Below are positions 15,966-24,310 of a stretch of DNA of 64,000 nt, piece after piece. Position 1 is the first letter of the stretch; each line of letters starts with the position of its first letter. Source of the stretch: Novosphingobium sp. 9U (GTDB lineage: Bacteria > Pseudomonadota > Alphaproteobacteria > Sphingomonadales > Sphingomonadaceae); the NCBI RefSeq assembly GCF_902506425.1, contig NZ_LR732469.1, positions 923,324-987,323 on the forward strand. The letters run 5' to 3'. The translations under genes were made by a program, and so were the position numbers. The notes beneath the pieces are model-generated. The model saw nothing but the letters and a program-made list of their open reading frames with translations. It was not told where the DNA came from and made no database searches.

Positions 15966-17171
15966 TTAAAGCGATCGGCGTTGAACCGCAATGCGCCGTT
16001 GCTGCAACATCGTGCGGCGTTCCTCGAAACCGACCGTCGGTGTTTCTAGCGGGAGCACGCTCGCCAACTCGGAGAATGGCACGACGCGAACGCTTGGCTC
16101 GACGTATGTACCTTCGACCCCTTGGCAACGCACGAACATGAAGCCCTCTCGCAAATGACCCGGGTCAATCCAGTTCGCGAAGCCGGGATCAGTGGCACTC
16201 AGAACAAGATGCACTTGCCCATCCTCTGAGTGATGCGCCTGCATGAGATTGAGGCTGTTCTGACGGTTCTCGAAGTCAAGGGCGGCAAACCACAAGGGAT
16301 GTCCGATCATGAAGCCGAGGTAGCGGCAACGAGGCGGAGTGATGGAGATAACCAGAGCCTGATCGTCCGGCAAGTGCCACCAGCCGATTGAATTGCGCTG
16401 GCCCGGGAAAGCCCCGCCGCCGCTCTTGGTCTTGATCGAGGGCCCCTCTTGGGGGGCAGGCGGAAATGCGTTGATGGGCGCGTTGGAGCGAAATTCACTT
16501 ACCTGCTCATCGTTGATCGTAGTCACGAAAGTGAGACGCTGCGCAAGCGCTTCGATGCTGCGCGCGATGTCCGCGCTGCTCGGCGGTGGAGCGGGGTCAA
16601 GTGCTTCACCGGCTGCCTCGATCCATAGCTCGCCGCCATGTTCAGCGTCCCAGTCCCCGAACGTTCGGCGCACGAACACCAAGTCTGCTTCGGGATGCTG
16701 GGGTATGTAGTTTGCCACATTGTCGGGCCCGCCGATGTGAACAGTGAATGTGCCGTCAGGGTCCACCACGAGCGTTCCCGCATCGAGTGCACCTAACGTT
16801 CGCGAATGCTGACCGTTTTGGTTGCGCCCTATGCCCGTTCGCAGTTCAACACATATATCTACAGTCGTGCCGCGCTCGCCTCGGATGACATATGGCCGAG
16901 TTCCATCTACTTGCGCCGAAAAGTAGAGGTTGTCCGGATTGCCGAGGCCCCACTGCGAAAATTCATCCATGAATTTGATGAATCGCGGCCGCGCAGTGTC
17001 AGCGCCTAGGAAGTACCTGTCGGTGACCCACTTGTTGATGCCCAAGATCAGCCGATAGCCCGCCGCTCGTTCTACGTCGGGCAAGTCGCGCGTTCCCACG
17101 AGGAAGGCCTCCAGGCCCGAGATCGCTGCCTTGAATGCGAACATCGCCTGCTGGAGCTGAACTGTGCTCAC
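15966..17171 (-). CDS. DUF1214-family protein, cytoplasmic-type
   Basis: A 401-residue relative of the protein at 1483-2910, but without a signal peptide. It begins directly with a helical segment (QQAMFAFKAAISGLEAFLVG). The shared C-terminal architecture is visible in SIGWWHLPDDQALVISITPP, YLGFMIGHPLW and LSATDPGFANWIDPGHLREG, matching the GTDPHVPNWLDTTG block of the paralogue. Its ATG overlaps the stop of the sulfotransferase gene by four bases, so the two are translationally coupled. The family has no settled activity; in this setting it may act on the same intermediate as the sulfotransferase-like protein. Confidence 0.72.
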   Translation of the reverse strand: MSTVQLQQAMFAFKAAISGLEAFLVGTRDLPDVERAAGYRLILGINKWVTDRYFLGADTARPRFIKFMDEFSQWGLGNPDNLYFSAQVDGTRPYVIRGERGTTVDICVELRTGIGRNQNGQHSRTLGALDAGTLVVDPDGTFTVHIGGPDNVANYIPQHPEADLVFVRRTFGDWDAEHGGELWIEAAGEALDPAPPPSSADIARSIEALAQRLTFVTTINDEQVSEFRSNAPINAFPPAPQEGPSIKTKSGGGAFPGQRNSIGWWHLPDDQALVISITPPRCRYLGFMIGHPLWFAALDFENRQNSLNLMQAHHSEDGQVHLVLSATDPGFANWIDPGHLREGFMFVRCQGVEGTYVEPSVRVVPFSELASVLPLETPTVGFEERRTMLQQRRIAVQRRSL

Positions 17172-18355
17172 GCTCGAACGCCCTCGACAGGGATGCCGAA
17201 CCGCTGTCGATAGGCTCCAAACCGCTCTTCCAAGGCCTCTGGTGTGAGCCCAAATGCCTCTAGCGAATAGCTGAACTTGCCGTGCCGATCACCCTTGTTG
17301 CGCTCGAGCCATTGGGTCATCGCTGCGCTCGCCCGCTCGTCAAAGGGGAGATCGAACTTCCGGTAGATCGCTTCGATCTGCGCCACCGGGGAAGCGGCGA
17401 AGTCGGCGTAGAGCAGGTGGTGGATGTCGGGGTGGCCGATCAATGGGCTTTGCGTTGCTCGATCAAGCTGACCTCCATAAACCTCCATCAACCTAGCGCC
17501 CACTTCCTTGCGATCGACGGGTTTGCCGATAGTGCCCTCGACCAGTCTCGCGTTGAGTTCGAATACCGAAGGAAAGATCTTCTGCGGATCGCGATGCACC
17601 CACACAACCTTGGCATCTGGATAGACAGTCTTGAGCGCTTCCAGGCGGACATGGTGCTCAACACCCTTAAGAGCCCAGCGCCGCTTCGGCATGCGCCATT
17701 GCAGAGACTGGAGTAGCTTCTTGTGGAAGCGATAGTACTCCACCGGATCGTCCATCAGATCGATTGAAAGGAAGGCGGGGACGCGAAAGTAGAGCGTCCG
17801 GCGCATCACTTGCAGATTTAACGCGCCGAAAGCCTCGCATTCGGCGGCAGCGGCTCCACCCTCGTCAAAATAGGGGTGCGACAACAACAAGCTCGGGTCG
17901 GTGCGGACCAAGTCGGCCACCTCCTGATCTGCGTCTGCACGTCGCGGGTCATCGGGCTGCATGATACCGAGCGGTGGAGACGGGCGAGTAGTTTCCCACC
18001 ATTCCGGGATGCGATTGTCTGGGTGTTGCCCGATCAGCATGTTGAGCAGGGTCGTGCCCGAGCGAGGACAACCCGTGACGATGATGGGACTGTCGATGAC
18101 CTCCTCGCCGATTTCCGGATGATCGATGTGATCCTGCAGGAGATGTGCACGGCGCGACAGCAGGTCGCTGACAGTTTCAATAGCGGCTGATTGGCCCTCT
18201 GCGTCGAGGGCGGCTTCGTTCAGGTAATTGACGAGCTTGTCCAACCGCCCGCCCAGCGAATCTTCGAAGATGTTTGATAAATCTGCCTTGACGCGCGTGC
18301 GGTCGAGAACAACCTCACGAGTGATCCGCGCGACGTTCACGTCTAAATTCGACAT
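17168..18355 (-). CDS. sulfotransferase-family protein
   Basis: A 395-residue PAPS-type sulfotransferase-fold protein. The 5'-phosphosulfate loop is VTGCPRSGTTLLNMLIG near residue 98, and the 3'-phosphate-binding motif is VVWVHRDPQKIFPSVFEL near residue 245. It lies between the alpha-methylacyl-CoA racemase gene (35 bases upstream) and the DUF1214 gene (overlapping). Sulfotransferases transfer sulfate from PAPS to hydroxyl or amine groups. A sulfotransferase in a degradative acyl-CoA operon is unexpected: it could sulfate an intermediate to make a leaving group or transport form, or have another function. The family assignment is firm, the substrate unknown. Confidence 0.85.
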   Translation of the reverse strand: MSNLDVNVARITREVVLDRTRVKADLSNIFEDSLGGRLDKLVNYLNEAALDAEGQSAAIETVSDLLSRRAHLLQDHIDHPEIGEEVIDSPIIVTGCPRSGTTLLNMLIGQHPDNRIPEWWETTRPSPPLGIMQPDDPRRADADQEVADLVRTDPSLLLSHPYFDEGGAAAAECEAFGALNLQVMRRTLYFRVPAFLSIDLMDDPVEYYRFHKKLLQSLQWRMPKRRWALKGVEHHVRLEALKTVYPDAKVVWVHRDPQKIFPSVFELNARLVEGTIGKPVDRKEVGARLMEVYGGQLDRATQSPLIGHPDIHHLLYADFAASPVAQIEAIYRKFDLPFDERASAAMTQWLERNKGDRHGKFSYSLEAFGLTPEALEERFGAYRQRFGIPVEGVRA

Positions 18356-18390
18356 CTTGGGTCCTCTCGTTTGTTATGGGCCTGGGCTGA

Positions 18391-19518
18391 TCAGCCGATC
18401 ACGCCGCCCAATTGTAGGCGGTGAATTGCGTCGTGCTCTAATCCAACTTCCCGGAGCAGGGCGCTTGATAAAGTAAGTCGGTCATCATCCGAAGCACGTG
18501 GGGCCGCCGCTGGTGTTGCTGAGAACCGCGGGGCGGGGCTTGGCTGAATGACACCGGCCAATTCGGTGAACGTGCTGCGCGCGACGTTGTGCGGGTGCCG
18601 GGCCGCCTCGCTCATGGTAAGGACTGGCGCAAGGCAGCTTTCTGCGGCCTCGGGGTGAGCGCACCATTCTTCAGCAGATCGATCCTTGAACCGGGCTGCA
18701 AATCGGGCCTTCATCTCGGGCCAGTGGCTCCTGTCCATCTGTGTCTCACGAAGTGCCGCATCCATCTCGAGGACGCGCAGCAGCGCCGCGTAAAACTGCG
18801 GCTCTATGGCCGCGACGCTTATGTAATTGCCATCCGCACACTCGTAGACCTCGTAGAAGTGCGCGCCGGTGTCGAGCAGGTTGCTCCCACGCTCGTCCGA
18901 CCATTCTTGCGTCGCCTTGAGGGACCACGTCATCGCCATTAGCAGGGCAGTGCCGTCCACCATGGCGCAATCGACAACTTGTCCCACGCCTGTACGGCAT
19001 GCGGAAAGGAGTGCGGTGACCATCCCGAAAGCGAGCAACATGCCGCCTCCGCCAAAATCCCCGACCAAGTTTATCGGTGGGGTCGGCTTCTCACCTTGGC
19101 GCCCCATGTGAGCCAGAGCGCCGGCCATCGCGATATAATTGATGTCGTGTCCCGCAGCGTGGGCGTAAGGACCGTTCTGGCCCCATCCTGTCATTCGTCC
19201 GTATACAAGTGCTGGATTGTCGCCGAGCAGCACTTCAGGGGCGAGGCCAAGCCGTTCCATCACGCCCGGTCGAAAGCCTTCGATCAGTCCGTGAGACTTC
19301 GCCGCAAGTCGGCGGACGATGTCACGCCCTTCGGGCGCCTTCAGATTGACCTGTAGGACGTCCCGTGAACGCGACAAAATGTCGACGTCCCACCCGGGTT
19401 TGCCTGGCTGCTCAATACGTATGACTTGGGCGCCGTGATCAGCCAGCATCATCCCTGCAAACGGTGCTGGCCCGAGACCCGCGATCTCAATGATCCTGAT
19501 CCCGTCCAATGCTCCCAC
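18391..19518 (-). CDS. alpha-methylacyl-CoA racemase-like class III CoA-transferase family protein
   Basis: A 375-residue member of the CaiB/BaiF family whose sequence follows the racemase branch closely. It has GIRIIEIAGLGPAPFAGMMLADHGA at the start, GFRPGVMERLGLAPEVL, YGRMTGWGQNGPYAHAAGHDINYI (His of the catalytic base pair) and NLVGDFGGGGML (partner Asp). Racemases of this type invert the 2-methyl stereocentre of acyl-CoA thioesters so that only the (2S) form enters beta-oxidation. It heads the operon racemase, sulfotransferase, DUF1214 and has a TGTAAT motif 87 bases before its ATG. This gene is the best evidence that the substrate carries an alpha-methyl branch. Confidence 0.88.
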   Translation of the reverse strand: MGALDGIRIIEIAGLGPAPFAGMMLADHGAQVIRIEQPGKPGWDVDILSRSRDVLQVNLKAPEGRDIVRRLAAKSHGLIEGFRPGVMERLGLAPEVLLGDNPALVYGRMTGWGQNGPYAHAAGHDINYIAMAGALAHMGRQGEKPTPPINLVGDFGGGGMLLAFGMVTALLSACRTGVGQVVDCAMVDGTALLMAMTWSLKATQEWSDERGSNLLDTGAHFYEVYECADGNYISVAAIEPQFYAALLRVLEMDAALRETQMDRSHWPEMKARFAARFKDRSAEEWCAHPEAAESCLAPVLTMSEAARHPHNVARSTFTELAGVIQPSPAPRFSATPAAAPRASDDDRLTLSSALLREVGLEHDAIHRLQLGGVIG

Positions 19519-19602
19519 GCGATCCGTCTCCCTTCTCAGCTAAGCAGCGCGACTAACATCGCCCTTAACTCATGAGAAACACATTGAAGCGACAGACGGC
19601 GG

Positions 19603-19619
19603 GGATTACATATATAATT
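19603..19619 (-). promoter_or_regulatory. candidate cluster motif, TGTAAT copy 6 (minus strand)
   Basis: Read on the minus strand, ATATATA is followed by core TGTAAT (complement of 19605-19610). The spacing to the racemase ATG (about 87 bases) equals that at the thiolase gene, and the orientation matches the gene it precedes. Confidence 0.42.
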
Positions 19620-19732
19620 GGGAAGGTGGACCTCCAGCATTGTGTGCCCGAAGAATATCGCGCTGCTGCCTGCGAGCAGGTCGGCTCCGAGCATAGGCTA
19701 CGATGGTTTTAAGCTCCGCGACGCAGACTGCT

Positions 19733-20608
19733 TCAAATGTCGGAAGGGCTGGTCAGCTCGGCAAACGTCAGCAGGCGCCGCGCCTGTTCTTGGTGCAGCA
19801 ACTCGACCATTTTGCCGTTCACGCGAATGGCGCCCTTGCCGCTGTTCTCCGGCAGGGCGAATGCATCAATAACCGCTCGCGCCCACTCGATTTCCTCGAC
19901 CGATGGCGAGAACACCTCATTGCAAACGGCGATTTGGTCCGGGTGGATAAGCGTTTTTCCATCAAAGCCGAATAGCAGACCTTGCTCCGCCTCCTGGCGG
20001 AAGACCCCCGCGTCGCGGAACTCATTGCAAACGCCATCCAATACAGTGATCCCATGCGCGCGAGCCGCGGCCACAGTCATCGACAAGAAGGGAAGGAAAG
20101 GCGTGCGCTCGGGCGTGAGCTTCGCCCGCATCTCCTTCGCCAGATCGTTGACGCCCATCACGAACAGCGACAACCTCGAAGTTCGAGCCATCGCAGCAAT
20201 CTCGTGAAGATGGGGAATGCAGGCGCATGTCTCGATCATCGCCCAAAGCTGCATCTCAGCCGGGGCCTGCTCGAGTACTTCCTCATAGCGTGCAATGTCG
20301 TCGACACAGGAAACCTTCGGAACAAGCACTGCGGCTGCACCGGAACTGGCGATGGCAACAAGGTCATCCATTCCCCATGGCGTATCGATGCCATTGGCGC
20401 GGATAGCTACCTCGCGCGTTCCAAAGCCACCTTCCTGCGTCGCCGCGACGGCGGCCCGACGGGCTTCAATCTTGCTCCCCGGGGCAACGGCATCTTCAAG
20501 ATCGAGGATTATGACGTCGGCAGGCAAGGTCCTGGCCTTCGCAAGAGCCTTCGCGTTCGATGCCGGAAGATAAAGAGCGCTGCGGCGAGGCCGCTCGATT
20601 TGGGGCAT
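19733..20608 (-). CDS. HpcH/HpaI aldolase / citrate-lyase beta-like CoA lyase
   Basis: A 291-residue CitE-type lyase. It opens with RRSALYLPASNAKALAKA. The metal and substrate segments are VIILDLEDAV, PKV near residue 100, MIETC, and MGVNDLAKEM. GKTLIHPDQI completes the barrel. Such enzymes cleave or form malyl-, citramalyl- or beta-methylmalyl-CoA. The ATG at 20608 is taken because GGAGAAC precedes it; the frame continues upstream without a better site. It is transcribed toward the racemase gene but separated by 124 bp beyond the motif. Together with the MaoC pair and the CoA-transferases it resembles the enzyme set for mesaconyl- or methylmalyl-type intermediates, suggesting how a branched remnant could be split. 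Confidence 0.85.
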   Translation of the reverse strand: MPQIERPRRSALYLPASNAKALAKARTLPADVIILDLEDAVAPGSKIEARRAAVAATQEGGFGTREVAIRANGIDTPWGMDDLVAIASSGAAAVLVPKVSCVDDIARYEEVLEQAPAEMQLWAMIETCACIPHLHEIAAMARTSRLSLFVMGVNDLAKEMRAKLTPERTPFLPFLSMTVAAARAHGITVLDGVCNEFRDAGVFRQEAEQGLLFGFDGKTLIHPDQIAVCNEVFSPSVEEIEWARAVIDAFALPENSGKGAIRVNGKMVELLHQEQARRLLTFAELTSPSDI

Positions 20609-20932
20609 GCTTGTTCTCCAACTTGCGAAGTTAGCGGTCGTGGCTCGGGACGCGAGGACCGCCAAGGCGCTAAAAAAGCTGTCGCCGCGAGTGTTCGATC
20701 ACACAGCTGCAATCAAGGAAAGTTGTCGGTCATTACGGTTGTATTATGAGCGGGATATCTAGCGTGGTGCCTCTCGCTTGTACTAGAGATCGGGACGAGA
20801 GTGGCTGCATCAAACGGGCAGTCCGGGACCCGGTGTGCGCCTAAGTTGCCCACGGCTCACCTGAGCAGATCAGATCGCTGCTTTGATCGTGCTGCTTGTA
20901 TTGCTTAAGAACAAACTGAGGGTTGAGGTGAC

Positions 20933-23365
20933 ATGAAAGTCAAATTCGATGCGGCTATTCTTGCGGGCGCAAGCCTCATGGCATTTACTGCTAGCCCTGC
21001 ATTCGCGCAGGTGGCAGCCGATAATCAGGCTGCAGTCTCACCCGATCGTCAAACTGCAATGTCATCATCAGACATTGTTGTCACTGCTCAGCGGCGCGAC
21101 ACACTGCTGTCGCGGACGCCGGTCACCGTGAATGTCGTATCTGGTGAGCAGCTTGCCAAAGCGCAGGTGAACTCCGAGGCGGATTTGCGTGTTACCGTTC
21201 CGGGCTTGTCTGTTAGGGCTGGTACTAGTTCCGACCAGCTGAACTACTCAATGCGCGGCAATTCCCAGGATGCCTTCAGCGGCACGCGTCCGGGCGTCCT
21301 CCCATATTTCAACGAAGTGCAGATCGGCGGTTCTGGTGGCTCGTCTGCGTTCTACGACTTGGCGTCTGTTCAGGTGCTTAAAGGGCCACAAGGCACCCTA
21401 TTTGGTCGGAGTGCCACCGGAGGCGCCGTGCTGTTCTCGACCGCGAAGCCGGTGGATCAATTTGAGGGCTACGCCAGTGCACTCGTCGGCAATTACGCGG
21501 CGCGCAAGGGGGAAGCGATGCTGAACGTACCGCTGTCCGACGAAGATCTGATGTTCCGTATCGCAGGCTTCTGGTCGAAGCGTCATGGCTACCAGCACAA
21601 CTTGTACGATGACTCGCGTGAAGGTGACATGGAGCGCTACGGCTTCAGGCCGAGTTTAACCGCGGAATTTGGACCGAATGTTCATAACGAGCTCGTGATT
21701 GACTATTATCATGCCAAGGGCGGCAGCATGATCGGTGTCATCACAGGCCTCCTGCCTCCCTCTGCCACGCCGGGAACACCTCCGTTTGTGCCTCTGCAGT
21801 ACCTCTACGCCGGCAACGCTACTCCCGAAGCCCGCGCAACTGGTATCGCCACGCTCGCCGCCTTCACCGGCGCGCCTGCCGCGGCAGCGGCGGGGTTCTA
21901 TGACGCGTACTTCGCCGATCCACGGCACCCTTCGACCGGGCTTCTAGGCGTCGTAGCCGACCAAAAGACGCGCGGACCCTACGTCGTCGATACAAACGCT
22001 CGCAATTACTATCGTGCATCAAACGCAATTGTGACCAATGCCACGACCATCGATCTCGGCGACACTCTGAAAATCAAGAACATTCTTGGCTATACGAGTC
22101 TGTCCTCCTTGACGTCATTTGAATCGGACGGGACGCCTTTCGACATAAGCGGAACCGGTTTGAAAGGTAGCAATGATGGATATCGGGAGAAGACGGAGCA
22201 GTTCTCGAACGAGCTTCAGCTCATTGGCACCAACATCGGCGGAAATCTAGATTTTATTGTCGGATATTACTTCTCAAAAGAGAAGCTGACGTCCGTGCGT
22301 GATAATAGATTCTTCGACATATTCTTCGGAGGTCAGACGCCGAACGACGCTTTCATTCTGCGCAATACCACCAATGCAGGGTTCGGGCAGACGACCTATC
22401 GCTTCGGTGACAGCGGCTTCTCGTTGACCGCAGGAGTACGCTACACAAGTGAAAAGGTGCAGAAGGTGCTCCTCCCGGGTGATAATAGCTACGATCCATC
22501 GGGTATTGCCCCTCCGGGGTTCGATTATAATCAATCGCGTACCTTCAACCGTATCAGTTGGCAATTCGGTGCGCAGTACCAGGCTACACCGGAACTGTTT
22601 CTCTACGCGGTTACCCGTCGCGCCTACAAGAGCGGCGGCTTTGTCGGCAACTCCGCGCCGAAGGTTGGCTACGCCGATGTATCTGGCGACGCCTTCCGCG
22701 CTGAGCGAGTAACTGATGTGGAAGGCGGCGCAAAGTTCGCCGGGCGTGTCGCGGACATGCCGCTATCCTTAAATTTGGCGCTCTACCATCAGTGGATCGT
22801 CGATAGTCAGCGCACCGCTTACACATTCTCGGCCGCCGACGGACCCGCCGCTGTGACGGTAAACGTGCCTGGCGGCCGCGCTTACGGTCTTGAGCTCGAT
22901 GGCTCACTTCGTCCGGCATCCTGGCTCACAGTTGGTGGCAATTTCAACTACATCCACTCCCACTTCCTGTCCAAGCCGGTATCGGCCAACGGCCAGCTGC
23001 AAGTGTTCGACCAGGTTCCGGATACGCCACGCTACACCGGGATTGCCTATGCCGACATCACTGTGCCGGTATCAGGCGATCTCGAAGTCCAGCTGCACGG
23101 CGACGTCTACGCGCAGACCAAGGCTTATACCTTCCCGCGTTCCACCAACAACCTTGGTACGACAATCGACAGCTATGAGATTGCGAATTTCCGTATTGGC
23201 CTAAACAACACTGAAAATGGATGGTCTTTGACCGCCAACCTGAAGAATGCCTTTAAAAAGGTGTATTACGTAGGCGGTCTGCCCACCGGCGAGCTTTACC
23301 AGATAAACACCTTGATCCCAGGCGAGCCGCGCACATTCACCGTCGAGGGACGCATCAAGTTCTAA
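20933..23365 (+). CDS. TonB-dependent outer-membrane receptor
   Basis: An 810-residue receptor with a signal peptide (AILAGASLMAFTASPAFAQ). A TonB-box-like SSDIVVTAQRRDT follows at about residues 43-55. The plug domain, about 60-200, has VLKGPQGTLFGRSATGGAVLF. A 22-strand barrel ends in the expected aromatic RTFTVEGRIKF. It imports a large or poorly soluble substrate with energy from TonB. Sphingomonad catabolic clusters commonly pair such receptors with degradation genes rather than with iron uptake, and no siderophore genes are present here. The ATG at 20933 follows GAGGTGAC. An SDR gene follows after 30 bases, probably in the same operon. Confidence 0.93.
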   Translation: MKVKFDAAILAGASLMAFTASPAFAQVAADNQAAVSPDRQTAMSSSDIVVTAQRRDTLLSRTPVTVNVVSGEQLAKAQVNSEADLRVTVPGLSVRAGTSSDQLNYSMRGNSQDAFSGTRPGVLPYFNEVQIGGSGGSSAFYDLASVQVLKGPQGTLFGRSATGGAVLFSTAKPVDQFEGYASALVGNYAARKGEAMLNVPLSDEDLMFRIAGFWSKRHGYQHNLYDDSREGDMERYGFRPSLTAEFGPNVHNELVIDYYHAKGGSMIGVITGLLPPSATPGTPPFVPLQYLYAGNATPEARATGIATLAAFTGAPAAAAAGFYDAYFADPRHPSTGLLGVVADQKTRGPYVVDTNARNYYRASNAIVTNATTIDLGDTLKIKNILGYTSLSSLTSFESDGTPFDISGTGLKGSNDGYREKTEQFSNELQLIGTNIGGNLDFIVGYYFSKEKLTSVRDNRFFDIFFGGQTPNDAFILRNTTNAGFGQTTYRFGDSGFSLTAGVRYTSEKVQKVLLPGDNSYDPSGIAPPGFDYNQSRTFNRISWQFGAQYQATPELFLYAVTRRAYKSGGFVGNSAPKVGYADVSGDAFRAERVTDVEGGAKFAGRVADMPLSLNLALYHQWIVDSQRTAYTFSAADGPAAVTVNVPGGRAYGLELDGSLRPASWLTVGGNFNYIHSHFLSKPVSANGQLQVFDQVPDTPRYTGIAYADITVPVSGDLEVQLHGDVYAQTKAYTFPRSTNNLGTTIDSYEIANFRIGLNNTENGWSLTANLKNAFKKVYYVGGLPTGELYQINTLIPGEPRTFTVEGRIKF

Positions 23366-23395
23366 GGCAAAAGCGCCAGCTTAAAGGGTTTCGGG

Positions 23396-24172
23396 ATGAA
23401 ACTATTTGATCTTGACGGCAAGATATGTGTCGTCACTGGGTCGTCGCGGGGCATCGGCCGTGCGATCGCGAAGGCCGCGGCTCAAGCGGGCGCGAAGGTC
23501 GTGATCTCAAGTCGCAAGCAAGATGCTTGCGACTTGGTCGCGAATGAGATCAATGCCGACCTCGGCGAAGGGCGAGCCGTTGCGATTGCTGCCAGCATCT
23601 CTTCAAAATCGGATCTGCAGCACCTCGTTGATGAGACGCGTCGAGTTTTCGGCAAAATCGATGTGCTGGTCTGCAACGCGGCCTCCAATCCGCATTACGG
23701 CCCACTCGCATCAATTACGGACGAGACCTTCGTCAAGTTGTTCAACAACAACGTCCTATCCAATCATTGGCTGATCGGGATGGTCGCTCCCGAGATGATC
23801 GAGCGAAAGGATGGGTCGATCATTGTTATCTCATCCGTGGGAGGATCTCTCGGCTCTTCGGCGATCGGCGCGTACAACATAACCAAGGCTGCAGATCTGC
23901 AGCTCGTGCGGAACCTAGCAGTCGAGTTTGGTCCCCATAACGTCCGTATTAATGCAATCTCGCCAGGAATCATCAAGACAGATTTTGCCAAGCCTCTCTA
24001 CGAAAGCAAGGACGCGTCTGAGGCAATCGAGCGGGTGACGCCGCTACGTCGCGCAGGCGAACCAGCGGAGATAGGTGGTGCCGCAGTGTTCCTAGCCTCG
24101 GCGGCCGGAAGCTACATGACGGGGCAATCGCTTGTGATCGATGGGGGCCGCACAATCAATGGGGATAGCTAA
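23396..24172 (+). CDS. SDR-family oxidoreductase
   Basis: A 258-residue classical SDR. TGSSRGIG (residues 15-22) binds the dinucleotide, with Arg following GIG suggesting NADP(H) is acceptable. CNAASNPHYG replaces the usual NNAG, and SSVGG plus YNITK supply the Ser-Tyr-Lys triad. The C-terminal SLVIDGGRT is standard. It lies 30 bases after the TonB receptor gene and is probably co-transcribed. It most likely handles an alcohol/ketone step of the imported compound. Confidence 0.88.
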   Translation: MKLFDLDGKICVVTGSSRGIGRAIAKAAAQAGAKVVISSRKQDACDLVANEINADLGEGRAVAIAASISSKSDLQHLVDETRRVFGKIDVLVCNAASNPHYGPLASITDETFVKLFNNNVLSNHWLIGMVAPEMIERKDGSIIVISSVGGSLGSSAIGAYNITKAADLQLVRNLAVEFGPHNVRINAISPGIIKTDFAKPLYESKDASEAIERVTPLRRAGEPAEIGGAAVFLASAAGSYMTGQSLVIDGGRTINGDS

Positions 24173-24189
24173 ACTGCTCCCACTGCCAG

Positions 24190-24211
24190 CCTCATCAGGG
24201 TTGTAATAAGC
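24190..24211 (+). promoter_or_regulatory. candidate cluster motif, TGTAAT copy 7
   Basis: TCATCAGGGT is followed by core TGTAAT at 24202-24207, 104 bases before the acyl-CoA dehydrogenase start. The CAT lies further upstream than in the best copies. Confidence 0.32.
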
Positions 24212-24310
24212 TACCAAGCCCCTTGCTCGTGTTTGAGGCTGCTCTGATAAGCATCATCAAGGCGCAGGAAGCAACATCTTCTTTCTAAACGAAAGTTCGG
24301 AACGACAATC

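Noticed and set aside
20892..20905. CTTGTATTGCTTAAG before the TonB receptor as a motif copy
   Set aside because: The core is altered to TGTATT and the spacing (about 30 bases) differs from the other copies.
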